Assembly (NCBI GenBank): GCA_041652935.1
Contig: JBAZGH010000020.1
Location: forward strand, 1-17,481
Source of the DNA: JBAZGH01 sp041652935
GTDB taxonomy: Bacteria; Patescibacteriota; Patescibacteriia; Patescibacteriales; XYC2-FULL-47-12
Reading direction: 5' to 3'
DNA: 17,481 bases
Each line of letters starts with the position of its first letter. Within the stretch, counting starts at the first letter, position 1. A program made the position numbers and the translations under genes. The notes under the pieces were generated by a model, which ran no database searches, was not told the DNA's origin, and saw nothing but the letters and a program-made list of their open reading frames with translations. Shown in pieces: positions 6,982 to 12,331 of the stretch.

Positions 6982-8018
6982 GCGCTACCCCCGCTTTTTC
7001 CCGCCAGCTGCCCGCAGGCCGCCATAATATCCTGGCCGGCGCTTTGGCGGACAGTCGCCATTACGCCGCATTTTTTTAAAATCAGGGCGAATTCATCGGC
7101 AGCGCGGCTGCGCTGCAGGGCTTTATCACTAATATCGTTAAAAGGAATTAAGTTAACTTTAACGCGCCCTGTTTTAGCAACAAAGTCGCCCAGCAGCTTG
7201 GCGTCGCGCGGGCTGTCATTTATGCCCGCCAGCAAAACGTACTCAAAAGTTAGATGGCGCTTGTTGCCGGCTTTAGTCTTTAAATATTCTTTAATCCATT
7301 TCTCCAGCCCTTGAAGATAGTTTTCGCTCGTTGTGGGCACAATTTTTTTACGCGAAGCTTCGTCTGCGCTATGCAAGGAAATGGCAATCCGCACCGGCGG
7401 CCATGTTTTATCCGCGAGTATTTTTTGCAAATCAGGCAGCAGGCCGACGGTTGAGACTGTGATGTGGTTGGCGCCGATATCAGTATATTCAAGCCATTGG
7501 CCGATGGCGGTTTTGACATTATCATAATTAGCCAGCGGTTCGCCCATGCCCATTATAACAATATTGCTGACGCGCTCTTTTATGCCATGGCTATGCAAAA
7601 AATATTTCCAGAAGCGCAGCTGGTCGGCTATTTCATCGGCCGTCAAGTTCCGCTTCAGGCCTATGGCGCCGGTCGCGCAGAAAATGCAGCCCATAGCGCA
7701 GCCGGCCTGCGAGGAAACGCAGACGCTGTATTGCCCGCGCTTGTTTTTCATCAGCACAGTTTCTATTTTTTGCCCGTCGGAAAACTTCAATAGCGCCTTG
7801 CGCGTCTGTCCGTCTTTGCTTTTATAAAGCTCCTTCCGCGCAACCGAAATCCACGGCAGGGAAGAGGCCAGCTTTCCACGCATATCCTGCGGCAAATTAG
7901 AAATATCTTCCCAGCCGGAAATTTCCGGATTAAAAAGCGCGCGCTCAATTTGGCTAAAGCGCCACCGGGGTTGTTCCGGGAAAAAAGAGGCGAATTGTTC
8001 AGCGCGTGTTTGTTCCAT
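6978..8018 (-). CDS. rlmN: 23S rRNA/tRNA adenine-C2 methyltransferase RlmN
   Basis: A 346-aa radical-SAM enzyme that makes m2A in 23S rRNA (A2503) and in some tRNAs. The cluster motif CxxxCxxC is C107-AMG-C111-IF-C114. The SAM-binding region includes MGMGEPLANYDN, and the C-terminal catalytic cysteine C335 lies in AACGQLAG, which marks RlmN. The HhH-like N-terminal segment is short. TATAAT ends 7 nt before the ATG at 8018, so the mRNA is probably leaderless. The gene ends with GCT-TGA. Confidence 0.95.
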   Translation of the reverse strand: MEQTRAEQFASFFPEQPRWRFSQIERALFNPEISGWEDISNLPQDMRGKLASSLPWISVARKELYKSKDGQTRKALLKFSDGQKIETVLMKNKRGQYSVCVSSQAGCAMGCIFCATGAIGLKRNLTADEIADQLRFWKYFLHSHGIKERVSNIVIMGMGEPLANYDNVKTAIGQWLEYTDIGANHITVSTVGLLPDLQKILADKTWPPVRIAISLHSADEASRKKIVPTTSENYLQGLEKWIKEYLKTKAGNKRHLTFEYVLLAGINDSPRDAKLLGDFVAKTGRVKVNLIPFNDISDKALQRSRAADEFALILKKCGVMATVRQSAGQDIMAACGQLAGKSGGSA

Positions 8019-8025
8019 AGCCGAT

Positions 8026-8031
8026 ATTATA
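8026..8031 (-). promoter_or_regulatory. rlmN -10 box (leaderless start)
   Basis: TATAAT on the minus strand (8031-8026) with 7 nt to the ATG at 8018, so transcription should begin at or next to the start codon. No good -35 is visible 17 bp upstream. Confidence 0.55.
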
Positions 8032-8066
8032 CGCTTTTTTTCATAAAAATAAAAGCGGGAAAAAAA

Positions 8067-8094
8067 TTGACTTTTAAATTATTTCCTGTATAAT
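8067..8094 (+). promoter_or_regulatory. promoter upstream of the attenuator/71-aa gene
   Basis: TTGACT (8067-8072), 16-bp spacer ending TG, perfect TATAAT (8089-8094). The start is near 8101, divergent from rlmN. Confidence 0.75.
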
Positions 8095-8100
8095 TAAAGC

Positions 8101-8202
8101 ACAAATAATAAAAGGGAAAAAAGGTTGCAATATTCCGGGTTCCCTGGATATATAATTAATAAAAGGCGATATATGCAACTCAGTTTATTAGAGTTGCTTT
8201 TT
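8101..8202 (+). promoter_or_regulatory. candidate attenuator leader
   Basis: Between the promoter and the ATG at 8209 is a perfect 7-bp hairpin, GCAACTC/GAGTTGC (8175-8181 with 8191-8197), followed by T5: an intrinsic terminator. The segment GTTGCA (8124-8129) is exactly complementary to TGCAAC (8174-8179), the base of the 5' arm, so it could act as an anti-terminator. An ATG at 8173 (after AAAAGG at 8161-8166) is in frame with the main gene and would read straight through the hairpin. Confidence 0.5.
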
Positions 8203-8208
8203 ATATAT

Positions 8209-8424
8209 ATGACCACAAAAAAACAATTTTTAATTGAACATAACGAACTAGCGCCCTTAAATTTAAAGGCGACTATTGATGTACTTAACCGTTTTAAAGC
8301 CGATAAGCCCGGACTTTTTAAGAGCAATGATTGGCCGATTGAAAAGATCCGCCGCCCATTTATTTTCTGGCTTACCTCCATGACCAAGGCGAAAAAGGCG
8401 GAGATGAATAAAAATTTTGAATAA
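8209..8424 (+). CDS. small conserved-looking basic protein, unknown function
   Basis: A 71-aa lysine-rich protein (MTTKKQFLIEHNELAPLNLK...). It has a likely helical middle (TIDVLNRFKADKPGLF) and a WPIEKIRRPFIFWLTSM stretch. There is no signal peptide or membrane span, and I do not recognise it. The start is uncertain. ATG 8209 lies just after a terminator-like hairpin. ATG 8173 is in frame, has a weak SD, and would give 83 aa but would translate the hairpin and its T-tract. The gene ends before a strong terminator. Confidence 0.6.
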   Translation: MTTKKQFLIEHNELAPLNLKATIDVLNRFKADKPGLFKSNDWPIEKIRRPFIFWLTSMTKAKKAEMNKNFE

Positions 8425-8437
8425 TTAAAATATAAAA

Positions 8438-8466
8438 ACTGCCCCTGAATTTCAGGGGCAGTTTTG
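8438..8466 (+). terminator. strong terminator
   Basis: Perfect 11-bp stem ACTGCCCCTGA / TCAGGGGCAGT (8438-8448 with 8452-8462), 3-nt loop, then TTTT. It merges directly into the next promoter's TTGACT. Confidence 0.85.
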
Positions 8467-8492
8467 ACTTTTTTCGGGAAAAATGCGAGGAT
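8464..8492 (+). promoter_or_regulatory. promoter of the STAS gene (atypical -10)
   Basis: TTGACT (8464-8469), 17-bp spacer ending AAAAATGC (extended TGC), then GAGGAT (8487-8492). The T-run of the preceding terminator forms the first bases of the -35. Confidence 0.55.
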
Positions 8493-8556
8493 TACGGCAA
8501 CAGGGAAATCAGGCGAAGCAATTAAAGCTAGCGAACGCTCTTTAATAAGGAGAATA

Positions 8557-8946
8557 ATGATGAACAGCAACGGTCTATTAATAAACATAACTTCCAGAAG
8601 CATTTCCGGCAGCTGCGGCGATATTGAAATCGCCGTAGTATCTTTCGAAGGAAGGGCAAGAATTGAAAGCAGCAATTTCGGCGACTTGCAAGAAGAACTG
8701 CAAAGTCTCGTAAATCAAGGCCGGGTCAGGATGGTGGTTGATTTTACCAATGTCTTGTATATATCAGCGGCCGGTTTAGGAGTTCTTTGCGGTGTTTGCA
8801 GGCAGACGCGGGATCTGGACGGCGACATCAAGTTTATCAATATGTCCTTTAGAATCCGCAACCTGTTTGACATGCTTGGCTTTTCACGGCTTTTTAACAT
8901 CCACGAAGACGAAGAGTCGGCCGTAAACGCTTTTAGGGAGGCATAG
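8557..8946 (+). CDS. STAS-domain protein (anti-sigma-factor-antagonist-like)
   Basis: A 129-aa single STAS domain, similar to SpoIIAA/RsbV proteins that bind anti-sigma kinases. The core VVDFTNVLYISAAGLGVLCG aligns with the family's (V)DFxxVxYIDSSGLGVL. The phosphorylation loop is altered: where antagonists have D-S-S/T before GLG, this has S-A-A, so the usual phospho-serine is missing. It may be constitutively active, or a non-partner-switching STAS protein. SD AAGGAG (8547-8552) lies 4 nt before ATG 8557 and 7 nt before the adjacent ATG 8560, so the second Met may be the true start. It is monocistronic. No anti-sigma kinase is in the window. Confidence 0.87.
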   Translation: MMNSNGLLINITSRSISGSCGDIEIAVVSFEGRARIESSNFGDLQEELQSLVNQGRVRMVVDFTNVLYISAAGLGVLCGVCRQTRDLDGDIKFINMSFRIRNLFDMLGFSRLFNIHEDEESAVNAFREA

Positions 8947-8978
8947 ATAAACGGCGAAAGGCGCATATTAACTCCACA

Positions 8979-9010
8979 CCGCAAACTTGAATAAAGTTGC
9001 GGTTTTTTAT
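8979..9010 (+). terminator. terminator of the STAS gene
   Basis: CCGCAAACTT / AAGTTGCGG with a single bulged A (about 8979-9002), then TTTTTT. Confidence 0.75.
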
Positions 9011-9036
9011 TTTAAAAATTTGCCGCCCGCTGGCGC

Positions 9037-9065
9037 TTGACGCTTTGGTAAGGAAGTGGGAAAAT
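9037..9065 (+). promoter_or_regulatory. promoter of the Fe-S miniprotein gene
   Basis: TTGACG (9037-9042), 17-bp spacer ending GGAAGTGG, then GAAAAT (9060-9065). The block GGAAGTGGGAAAAT is identical in the next promoter at 9421-9449. Confidence 0.6.
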
Positions 9066-9102
9066 TAAGGTACATAAATTTGAAGACGGGAGGAGACGCG
9101 TT

Positions 9103-9279
9103 ATGGTTGACCGTGATTGCAGTTTAGCTTGCGGGCCAGGAGGCCAACTTACTCCTGTCAAAGAAAATCAGGAGCCAAGTGATCAATCGGGCAGGGAATG
9201 CAAAAAATCTAGGGCAGAATGCGGAGCCTGCCCCCTTACAAATACTTGCCTCCGATACGAAGAGAGCGTGTGGCCGTAG
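9103..9279 (+). CDS. 58-aa Cys-rich miniprotein with an endonuclease III/MutY-type Fe-S loop
   Basis: The ATG at 9103 has an excellent SD (GGGAGGAG, 9088-9095) and a promoter. The 58-codon frame ends in TAG at 9277-9279. Six cysteines: C6, C10, C33, C40, C43, C49. The last four read C-x6-C-x2-C-x5-C (CKKSRAECGACPLTNTC). This is the exact spacing of the [4Fe-4S] cluster loop that ends endonuclease III and MutY glycosylases, including the CPL sub-motif common in MutY. The rest of that enzyme (HhH, catalytic K/D) is absent, and residues 11-32 are polar and probably flexible. So it appears to be a free-standing cluster loop: a small Fe-S or metal-binding protein, or less likely a glycosylase remnant that kept good expression signals. 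A monocistronic unit ending at the terminator at 9321-9404. Confidence 0.65.
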   Translation: MVDRDCSLACGPGGQLTPVKENQEPSDQSGRECKKSRAECGACPLTNTCLRYEESVWP

Positions 9280-9320
9280 CATTATTATTTCTGGCGGGAA
9301 AAAGTTCATTCGCATTTCAC

Positions 9321-9404
9321 GGGGCAAACAGGACGACAAAAAGCGCCGAGGCCTTTGGCCGGGCTTCGACTTTTGGGGCCGCTTTCCTGTTTGCTCCTTT
9401 TTTT
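9321..9404 (+). terminator. long multi-stem terminator
   Basis: Outer stem of 12-13 bp (GGGGCAAACAGGA 9321-9333 with TCCTGTTTGCTCC 9385-9397), followed by T7. Inside are AAAGCG/CGCTTT and a GGCC-TTT-GGCC hairpin. At ~77 nt it is far longer than the other terminators here and might be a stable processed RNA. Confidence 0.7.
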
Positions 9405-9420
9405 ATTTATGTAAAATACT

Positions 9421-9449
9421 TTGACACTTTAGCGGGGAAGTGGGAAAAT
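9421..9449 (+). promoter_or_regulatory. promoter of the 77-aa gene
   Basis: TTGACA (9421-9426), 17-bp spacer ending GGAAGTGG, GAAAAT (9444-9449). Almost a copy of the promoter at 9037-9065. Confidence 0.6.
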
Positions 9450-9491
9450 AAGGATAAGTAAACACAATATTTTTTAAAAGGAGCATCGATT

Positions 9492-9725
9492 ATGAGTGCC
9501 ACCTTAAAGACTCAAGTGACCCAAAATATGACTATAGGCGCAGTCGTCGTCCTGAAAGGGGGAGAAGCGGCAAAACTTATGGACAAATTGTTTTGCAACT
9601 CAAGGCAATTCTGCTGCGAAGAAACGAGTGTAACGTTGGAATTTGCAATGAGAACAAGCGGGAACGAAAAGCAGCTTCCCAGTCTATTACAGAGGCTTAG
9701 TGAGATGGAGGACATTGCAGGATAG
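9492..9725 (+). CDS. 77-aa protein with a Cys cluster, unknown function
   Basis: SD AAAGGAG (9476-9482) lies 9 nt before the ATG. The protein begins MSATLKTQVTQNMTIGAVVV and has a C-x5-CC cluster (C35, C41, C42) in LFCNSRQFCCEE. Its acidic helical C-terminus is LPSLLQRLSEMEDIAG. There is no membrane span or signal peptide. I do not recognise the family. The clear promoter, SD and terminator make a real gene likely. It is one of several small monocistronic genes in a row with the same promoter type. Confidence 0.7.
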   Translation: MSATLKTQVTQNMTIGAVVVLKGGEAAKLMDKLFCNSRQFCCEETSVTLEFAMRTSGNEKQLPSLLQRLSEMEDIAG

Positions 9726-9763
9726 CTCTTTTCCCAACTTCGCGATTTATCGGTTCATTCGGG

Positions 9764-9791
9764 GGGCCTTGCCAAAACAGGCCTCTTTTTT
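9764..9791 (+). terminator. terminator of the 77-aa gene
   Basis: GGGCCT / AGGCCTC (9764-9769 with 9779-9785, one G-T pair), then T6. Confidence 0.7.
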
Positions 9792-9819
9792 ATTTCCCCA
9801 AAACTACGCCCGGGTATTT

Positions 9820-9848
9820 TTGACTTTTTATCTAAAAAGTGGCAAGAT
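9820..9848 (+). promoter_or_regulatory. promoter of the 62-aa gene
   Basis: TTGACT (9820-9825), 17-bp spacer ending AAAAAGTGG, CAAGAT (9843-9848). Confidence 0.6.
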
Positions 9849-9882
9849 AAAATGCAATTCAGCACCAAAGGAGGCGATAGCC

Positions 9883-10071
9883 ATGCCCAAATTTAAGATT
9901 ACATATACTTACCCCAACCCCGACTTTGAGCCCGACCATCATCTGCAGTGCGGCCCCAACCCGGAAAGATTGGAAAACGAAATAACTGTTGAGGCCAGTG
10001 ACGAAGAAGCGGCCAGGAAGGAAGCAATGGATGATGGAGTTGTGATTGAATCGGTCAGGGCCTCAGTCTAA
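9883..10071 (+). CDS. 62-aa acidic protein, unknown function
   Basis: SD AAAGGAGG (9867-9874) lies 8 nt before the ATG, which fixes the start. A longer in-frame extension to 9700 would run through the promoter and is rejected. The N-terminus MPKFKITYTYPNPDF looks like a beta strand. A HHLQCG motif (H19, H20, C23) and an acidic helix (EASDEEAARKEAMDDGVV) follow. It may be a compact alpha/beta domain. I do not recognise a family. Own promoter and terminator. Confidence 0.7.
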   Translation: MPKFKITYTYPNPDFEPDHHLQCGPNPERLENEITVEASDEEAARKEAMDDGVVIESVRASV

Positions 10072-10094
10072 CAATTCAGACAGTTCTTCATCCC

Positions 10095-10127
10095 GCCCGA
10101 GCGCATTTTGCCCGGGCTATTTTTTTT
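10095..10127 (+). terminator. terminator merged with the arsM promoter
   Basis: GCCCG / CGGGC (10095-10099 with 10113-10117), then TAT8. The last two T's are the start of the next -35 box. Confidence 0.7.
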
Positions 10128-10154
10128 GACTTCCCATCAAAAAAGTAGGATACT
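10126..10154 (+). promoter_or_regulatory. arsM promoter
   Basis: TTGACT (10126-10131), 17-bp spacer ending AAAAAAGTAG, GATACT (10149-10154). Confidence 0.6.
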
Positions 10155-10180
10155 AAAAACATAATTTATAATAAAAAAAT

Positions 10181-10912
10181 ATGGATAATCAAAACATCAA
10201 AAAAATAGTTAAAGACAGCTACAGCCAAATCGCCAAAAATTCCGGCGGCTGCGGTTGCGGCTGCGGTAATAAAAAAATCTCCCAAGAAATCGGCTACAGC
10301 GCCGAAGAAATGAATGCCGCGCCGGAGGCAAATCTCGGCCTGGGTTGCGGCAACCCGACTGCCATCAGCAAAATTAAACCCGGCGATACCGTTCTTGACC
10401 TGGGCTCGGGCGCGGGCTTTGACGCCTTTCTGGCCGCGCGCAAGGTGGGGGAGAACGGCAAGGTCATCGGCGTGGATATGACGGAAGAGATGATTAAAAA
10501 AGCAGAAGCCAACGCGCAAAAAAATAACATCACTAACGTGGAATTTAAATTGGGCGATATTGAAAACCTGCCGATTCCTGATAATTCAATTGATATAATA
10601 ATCAGTAATTGTGTAATAAATTTAGCCCCTGATAAAGACAAGGTTTTTGCCGAGGCCTTCCGCGCGCTTAAGCCGGGCGGCGCGATTTACGCCTCTGACA
10701 TTGTGTTGCTAGCAGAATTAAGCGAGGAACAGAAAAGCGACGAGAATTTAATAGCCGGCTGCGTGGGCGGCGCCTTATTGAAAGAGGACTACATCAATAA
10801 ATTGAAATCCGCCGGCTTTAAGGTAAATGAGCTGAAGGAAAATAAAGATATTAGCAAACAGCAATACCAAGGCCTGCCGCTGGAAAGTTTAACTTTTGAA
10901 GCGGTTAAGTAA
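10181..10912 (+). CDS. arsM: arsenite S-adenosylmethionine methyltransferase
   Basis: A 243-aa class I SAM methyltransferase that converts As(III) to methylated arsenicals, a detoxification step. The SAM motif is VLDLGSGAGFDAF (71-83). The three catalytic cysteines of ArsM are all present: C56 (NLGLGCGNP), C144 (SNCVINLAPDK) and C194 (AGCVGGAL). The N-terminus has a GCGCGCG run (C24, C26, C28) where many homologues have a vicinal CC, perhaps an extra metalloid-binding site. No arsR, arsB or arsC is nearby and no ArsR operator is evident. There is no SD, only an A-rich leader. It is monocistronic between two terminators. Confidence 0.93.
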   Translation: MDNQNIKKIVKDSYSQIAKNSGGCGCGCGNKKISQEIGYSAEEMNAAPEANLGLGCGNPTAISKIKPGDTVLDLGSGAGFDAFLAARKVGENGKVIGVDMTEEMIKKAEANAQKNNITNVEFKLGDIENLPIPDNSIDIIISNCVINLAPDKDKVFAEAFRALKPGGAIYASDIVLLAELSEEQKSDENLIAGCVGGALLKEDYINKLKSAGFKVNELKENKDISKQQYQGLPLESLTFEAVK

Positions 10913-10920
10913 TTTTTTAT

Positions 10921-10955
10921 TTTTAAGCTGCGCTTGCTTGCCTTGCCGAAGCTTT
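10921..10955 (+). repeat. dispersed repeat, copy 1
   Basis: TTTTAAGCTGCGCTTGCTTG and the next 15 bases match the reverse strand of 16766-16800 at 32 of 35 positions. It lies at the left edge of the AT-rich segment, next to a GGCAG-AGC-CTGCC hairpin (about 10961-10974). Confidence 0.7.
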
Positions 10956-10971
10956 AGCGTAGGCAGAGCCT

Positions 10972-10998
10972 GCCCCGCTTCGCGGGGCTATTTTTTTT
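10972..10998 (+). terminator. arsM terminator
   Basis: Perfect 7-bp stem GCCCCGC-TTC-GCGGGGC (10972-10988), then TAT8, running into the next TTGACA. Confidence 0.9.
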
Positions 10999-11025
10999 GA
11001 CAAATGTTAGCGAAAGTGGGAAGAT
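10997..11025 (+). promoter_or_regulatory. distal promoter of the XRE operon (atypical -10)
   Basis: TTGACA (10997-11002), 17-bp spacer ending GAAAGTGG, GAAGAT (11020-11025). The last member of the recurring promoter family. Confidence 0.5.
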
Positions 11026-11038
11026 TGTATATTCCATT

Positions 11039-11067
11039 TTGTCATATTACATTATGGAATGTAATAT
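11039..11067 (+). promoter_or_regulatory. proximal XRE promoter covered by a palindromic operator
   Basis: TTGTCA (11039-11044), 17-bp spacer, TAATAT (11062-11067). A perfect inverted repeat, ATATTACATT (11044-11053), ATGG, then its complement (11058-11067), spans the spacer and -10 exactly. This is the expected geometry for autorepression by the XRE protein encoded 22 nt downstream. Confidence 0.65.
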
Positions 11068-11089
11068 ATAATTATAAATAATACAAATT

Positions 11090-11308
11090 ATGAGCGAATC
11101 TATTTATTCAAAAGATCATAAATTTTTAATAGAACGACTTAAAAAAGCCCGACAAGAAGCAGGGCTTGACCAAAAAGAAATTGCGAAGTTATTAGGTAAA
11201 ACACAGTCTTATATTTCAAAAATTGAGTCGGGACAAAGAAAAATTGACGTAGTTCAATTAAAAAAAATTGCAAAAATATATAAAAAAGATATTAATTATT
11301 TTATTTAG
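11090..11308 (+). CDS. XRE-family HTH regulator (controller-protein-like)
   Basis: A 72-aa single-domain helix-turn-helix protein with the XRE/Cro core: LKKARQEAGLDQKEIAKLLG, then TQSYISKIESGQRKID as recognition helix and turn. Size, architecture and position directly before a candidate effector match controller (C) proteins of restriction-modification systems, which autoregulate and time endonuclease expression. The palindrome at 11044-11067 is its probable operator. It ends in TAG 3 nt before the next ATG, so the two are co-transcribed. No SD; codon use is strongly AT-biased. Confidence 0.9.
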   Translation: MSESIYSKDHKFLIERLKKARQEAGLDQKEIAKLLGKTQSYISKIESGQRKIDVVQLKKIAKIYKKDINYFI

Positions 11309-11311
11309 TAT

Positions 11312-12331
11312 ATGTCAAAAATACAAGAATTATTACAAGGGAGAAACGAGAAAATAAATTATAATAAAATTATAGAACAATATCCGTGGATTGTTGAAAA
11401 AAATTTAAACTGTATTTTAAGTCCAGATAGTGATGGTTTATTATGTGGCTTACTTATGTCAAATTTTTTAAATTGGAAAATAAGGGGTTTCTATGATGGC
11501 AAAATTATGCTACTAAAAGAAGGTATTTCCCCCAAAGATTGTGTTTTTTTAGATATGGAAATTTATAGAGAGAATATTAGAAGTGTAGGACATCACATGT
11601 TATTATTAAATAAAAATATAAAACCAGATGGATGGGATAATAATTTTAAAAATTGTATTCAGCCAAATAATATGAGAGGATATGACGGTAAACATGATTT
11701 TCGTCTCAAGTATCCGTTAGCGACAATTCATTTATTAATAGGAATATTAAATGAATTTAATAAAATAACATTAACTGAGAACGCAATCCCTCCTCTATAT
11801 TTTACAGATGGAACATTTAATGTATTATTTAAGTATCCTGAAAATGTGTTAAATTGGTTAGGATATCTTAAGGTTGACGAAAAAGATAATCCATTAAATA
11901 CTATTTTTGAAAATGAAAAATATACCTCCGTGATTAATTTAATAAAGGAAATGGATTTATTTTTTAGACGAAGAGATGAGATAAATGCTCCTAGAGAAAG
12001 AGGAGATAGATTAAAAATTTCTACAAAAGATGGAGAATTATATAATATTAAAAAAACTGGAGATACCTACAAAATTATTAATGAAGCGGTTGACAGAATT
12101 GTTCTATTTCTAAAAATTTTAGAGGAAGGAATGATATGGGAATATAAGAAAAATTTGTGGACATGGGAAAATTTAAAATTATTTAAATTTACAAAACGAG
12201 ATTTTAAAAAAGATAACAAAACTTTAACTATCCCAAATTTTAATGAGTTTATGGGCAAACAACCGCTTTCATGGGCTATGACTAGCGGTCTAAATATCGA
12301 ATATACTTTAGAAACACCAGATAAATTATAA
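11312..12331 (+). CDS. DHH-phosphoesterase-like protein; candidate effector/nuclease of the R-M locus
   Basis: A 339-aa protein. Residues 33-100 resemble the DHH superfamily (RecJ-type). CILSPDSDGLLCGLL gives an acidic D39-x-D41-G motif, a second aspartate is D81 (VFLDMEI), and VGHHML (93-97) sits where DHH is expected, with Gly replacing its Asp. The remainder is charged and of unknown fold, with no PD-(D/E)xK, HNH or GIY-YIG signature that I can see. It sits between an XRE controller and a DNA methyltransferase, the place of a restriction enzyme. It may therefore cut or otherwise act on DNA, but this is inference. Its last 6 bp overlap the convergent methyltransferase gene. Confidence 0.55.
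   Translation: MSKIQELLQGRNEKINYNKIIEQYPWIVEKNLNCILSPDSDGLLCGLLMSNFLNWKIRGFYDGKIMLLKEGISPKDCVFLDMEIYRENIRSVGHHMLLLNKNIKPDGWDNNFKNCIQPNNMRGYDGKHDFRLKYPLATIHLLIGILNEFNKITLTENAIPPLYFTDGTFNVLFKYPENVLNWLGYLKVDEKDNPLNTIFENEKYTSVINLIKEMDLFFRRRDEINAPRERGDRLKISTKDGELYNIKKTGDTYKIINEAVDRIVLFLKILEEGMIWEYKKNLWTWENLKLFKFTKRDFKKDNKTLTIPNFNEFMGKQPLSWAMTSGLNIEYTLETPDKL

Noticed and set aside
8094..8675. 193-aa minus-strand ORF
   Set aside because: It crosses two plus-strand genes, a strong terminator and a promoter, and has no initiation signals.
9179..9461. Two plus-strand ORFs of ~80 aa overlapping the Fe-S miniprotein gene
   Set aside because: No SD, they run through the terminator at 9321-9404, and lack the well-placed start that the 9103 frame has.
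9700..9882. 61-aa N-terminal extension of the 62-aa protein
   Set aside because: It overlaps the previous gene's end, a terminator and a promoter. The SD at 9867-9874 fixes the later start.
10166..10641. Minus-strand ORFs of 117 and 115 aa opposite arsM
   Set aside because: Antisense shadows of a clearly conserved methyltransferase gene.
8430..11030. CRISPR-like array suggested by the regularly repeated promoter motif
   Set aside because: The copies are 380-580 bp apart, are degenerate, and each precedes a gene, so they are promoters, not CRISPR repeats. No CRISPR array or transposase was seen in the window.
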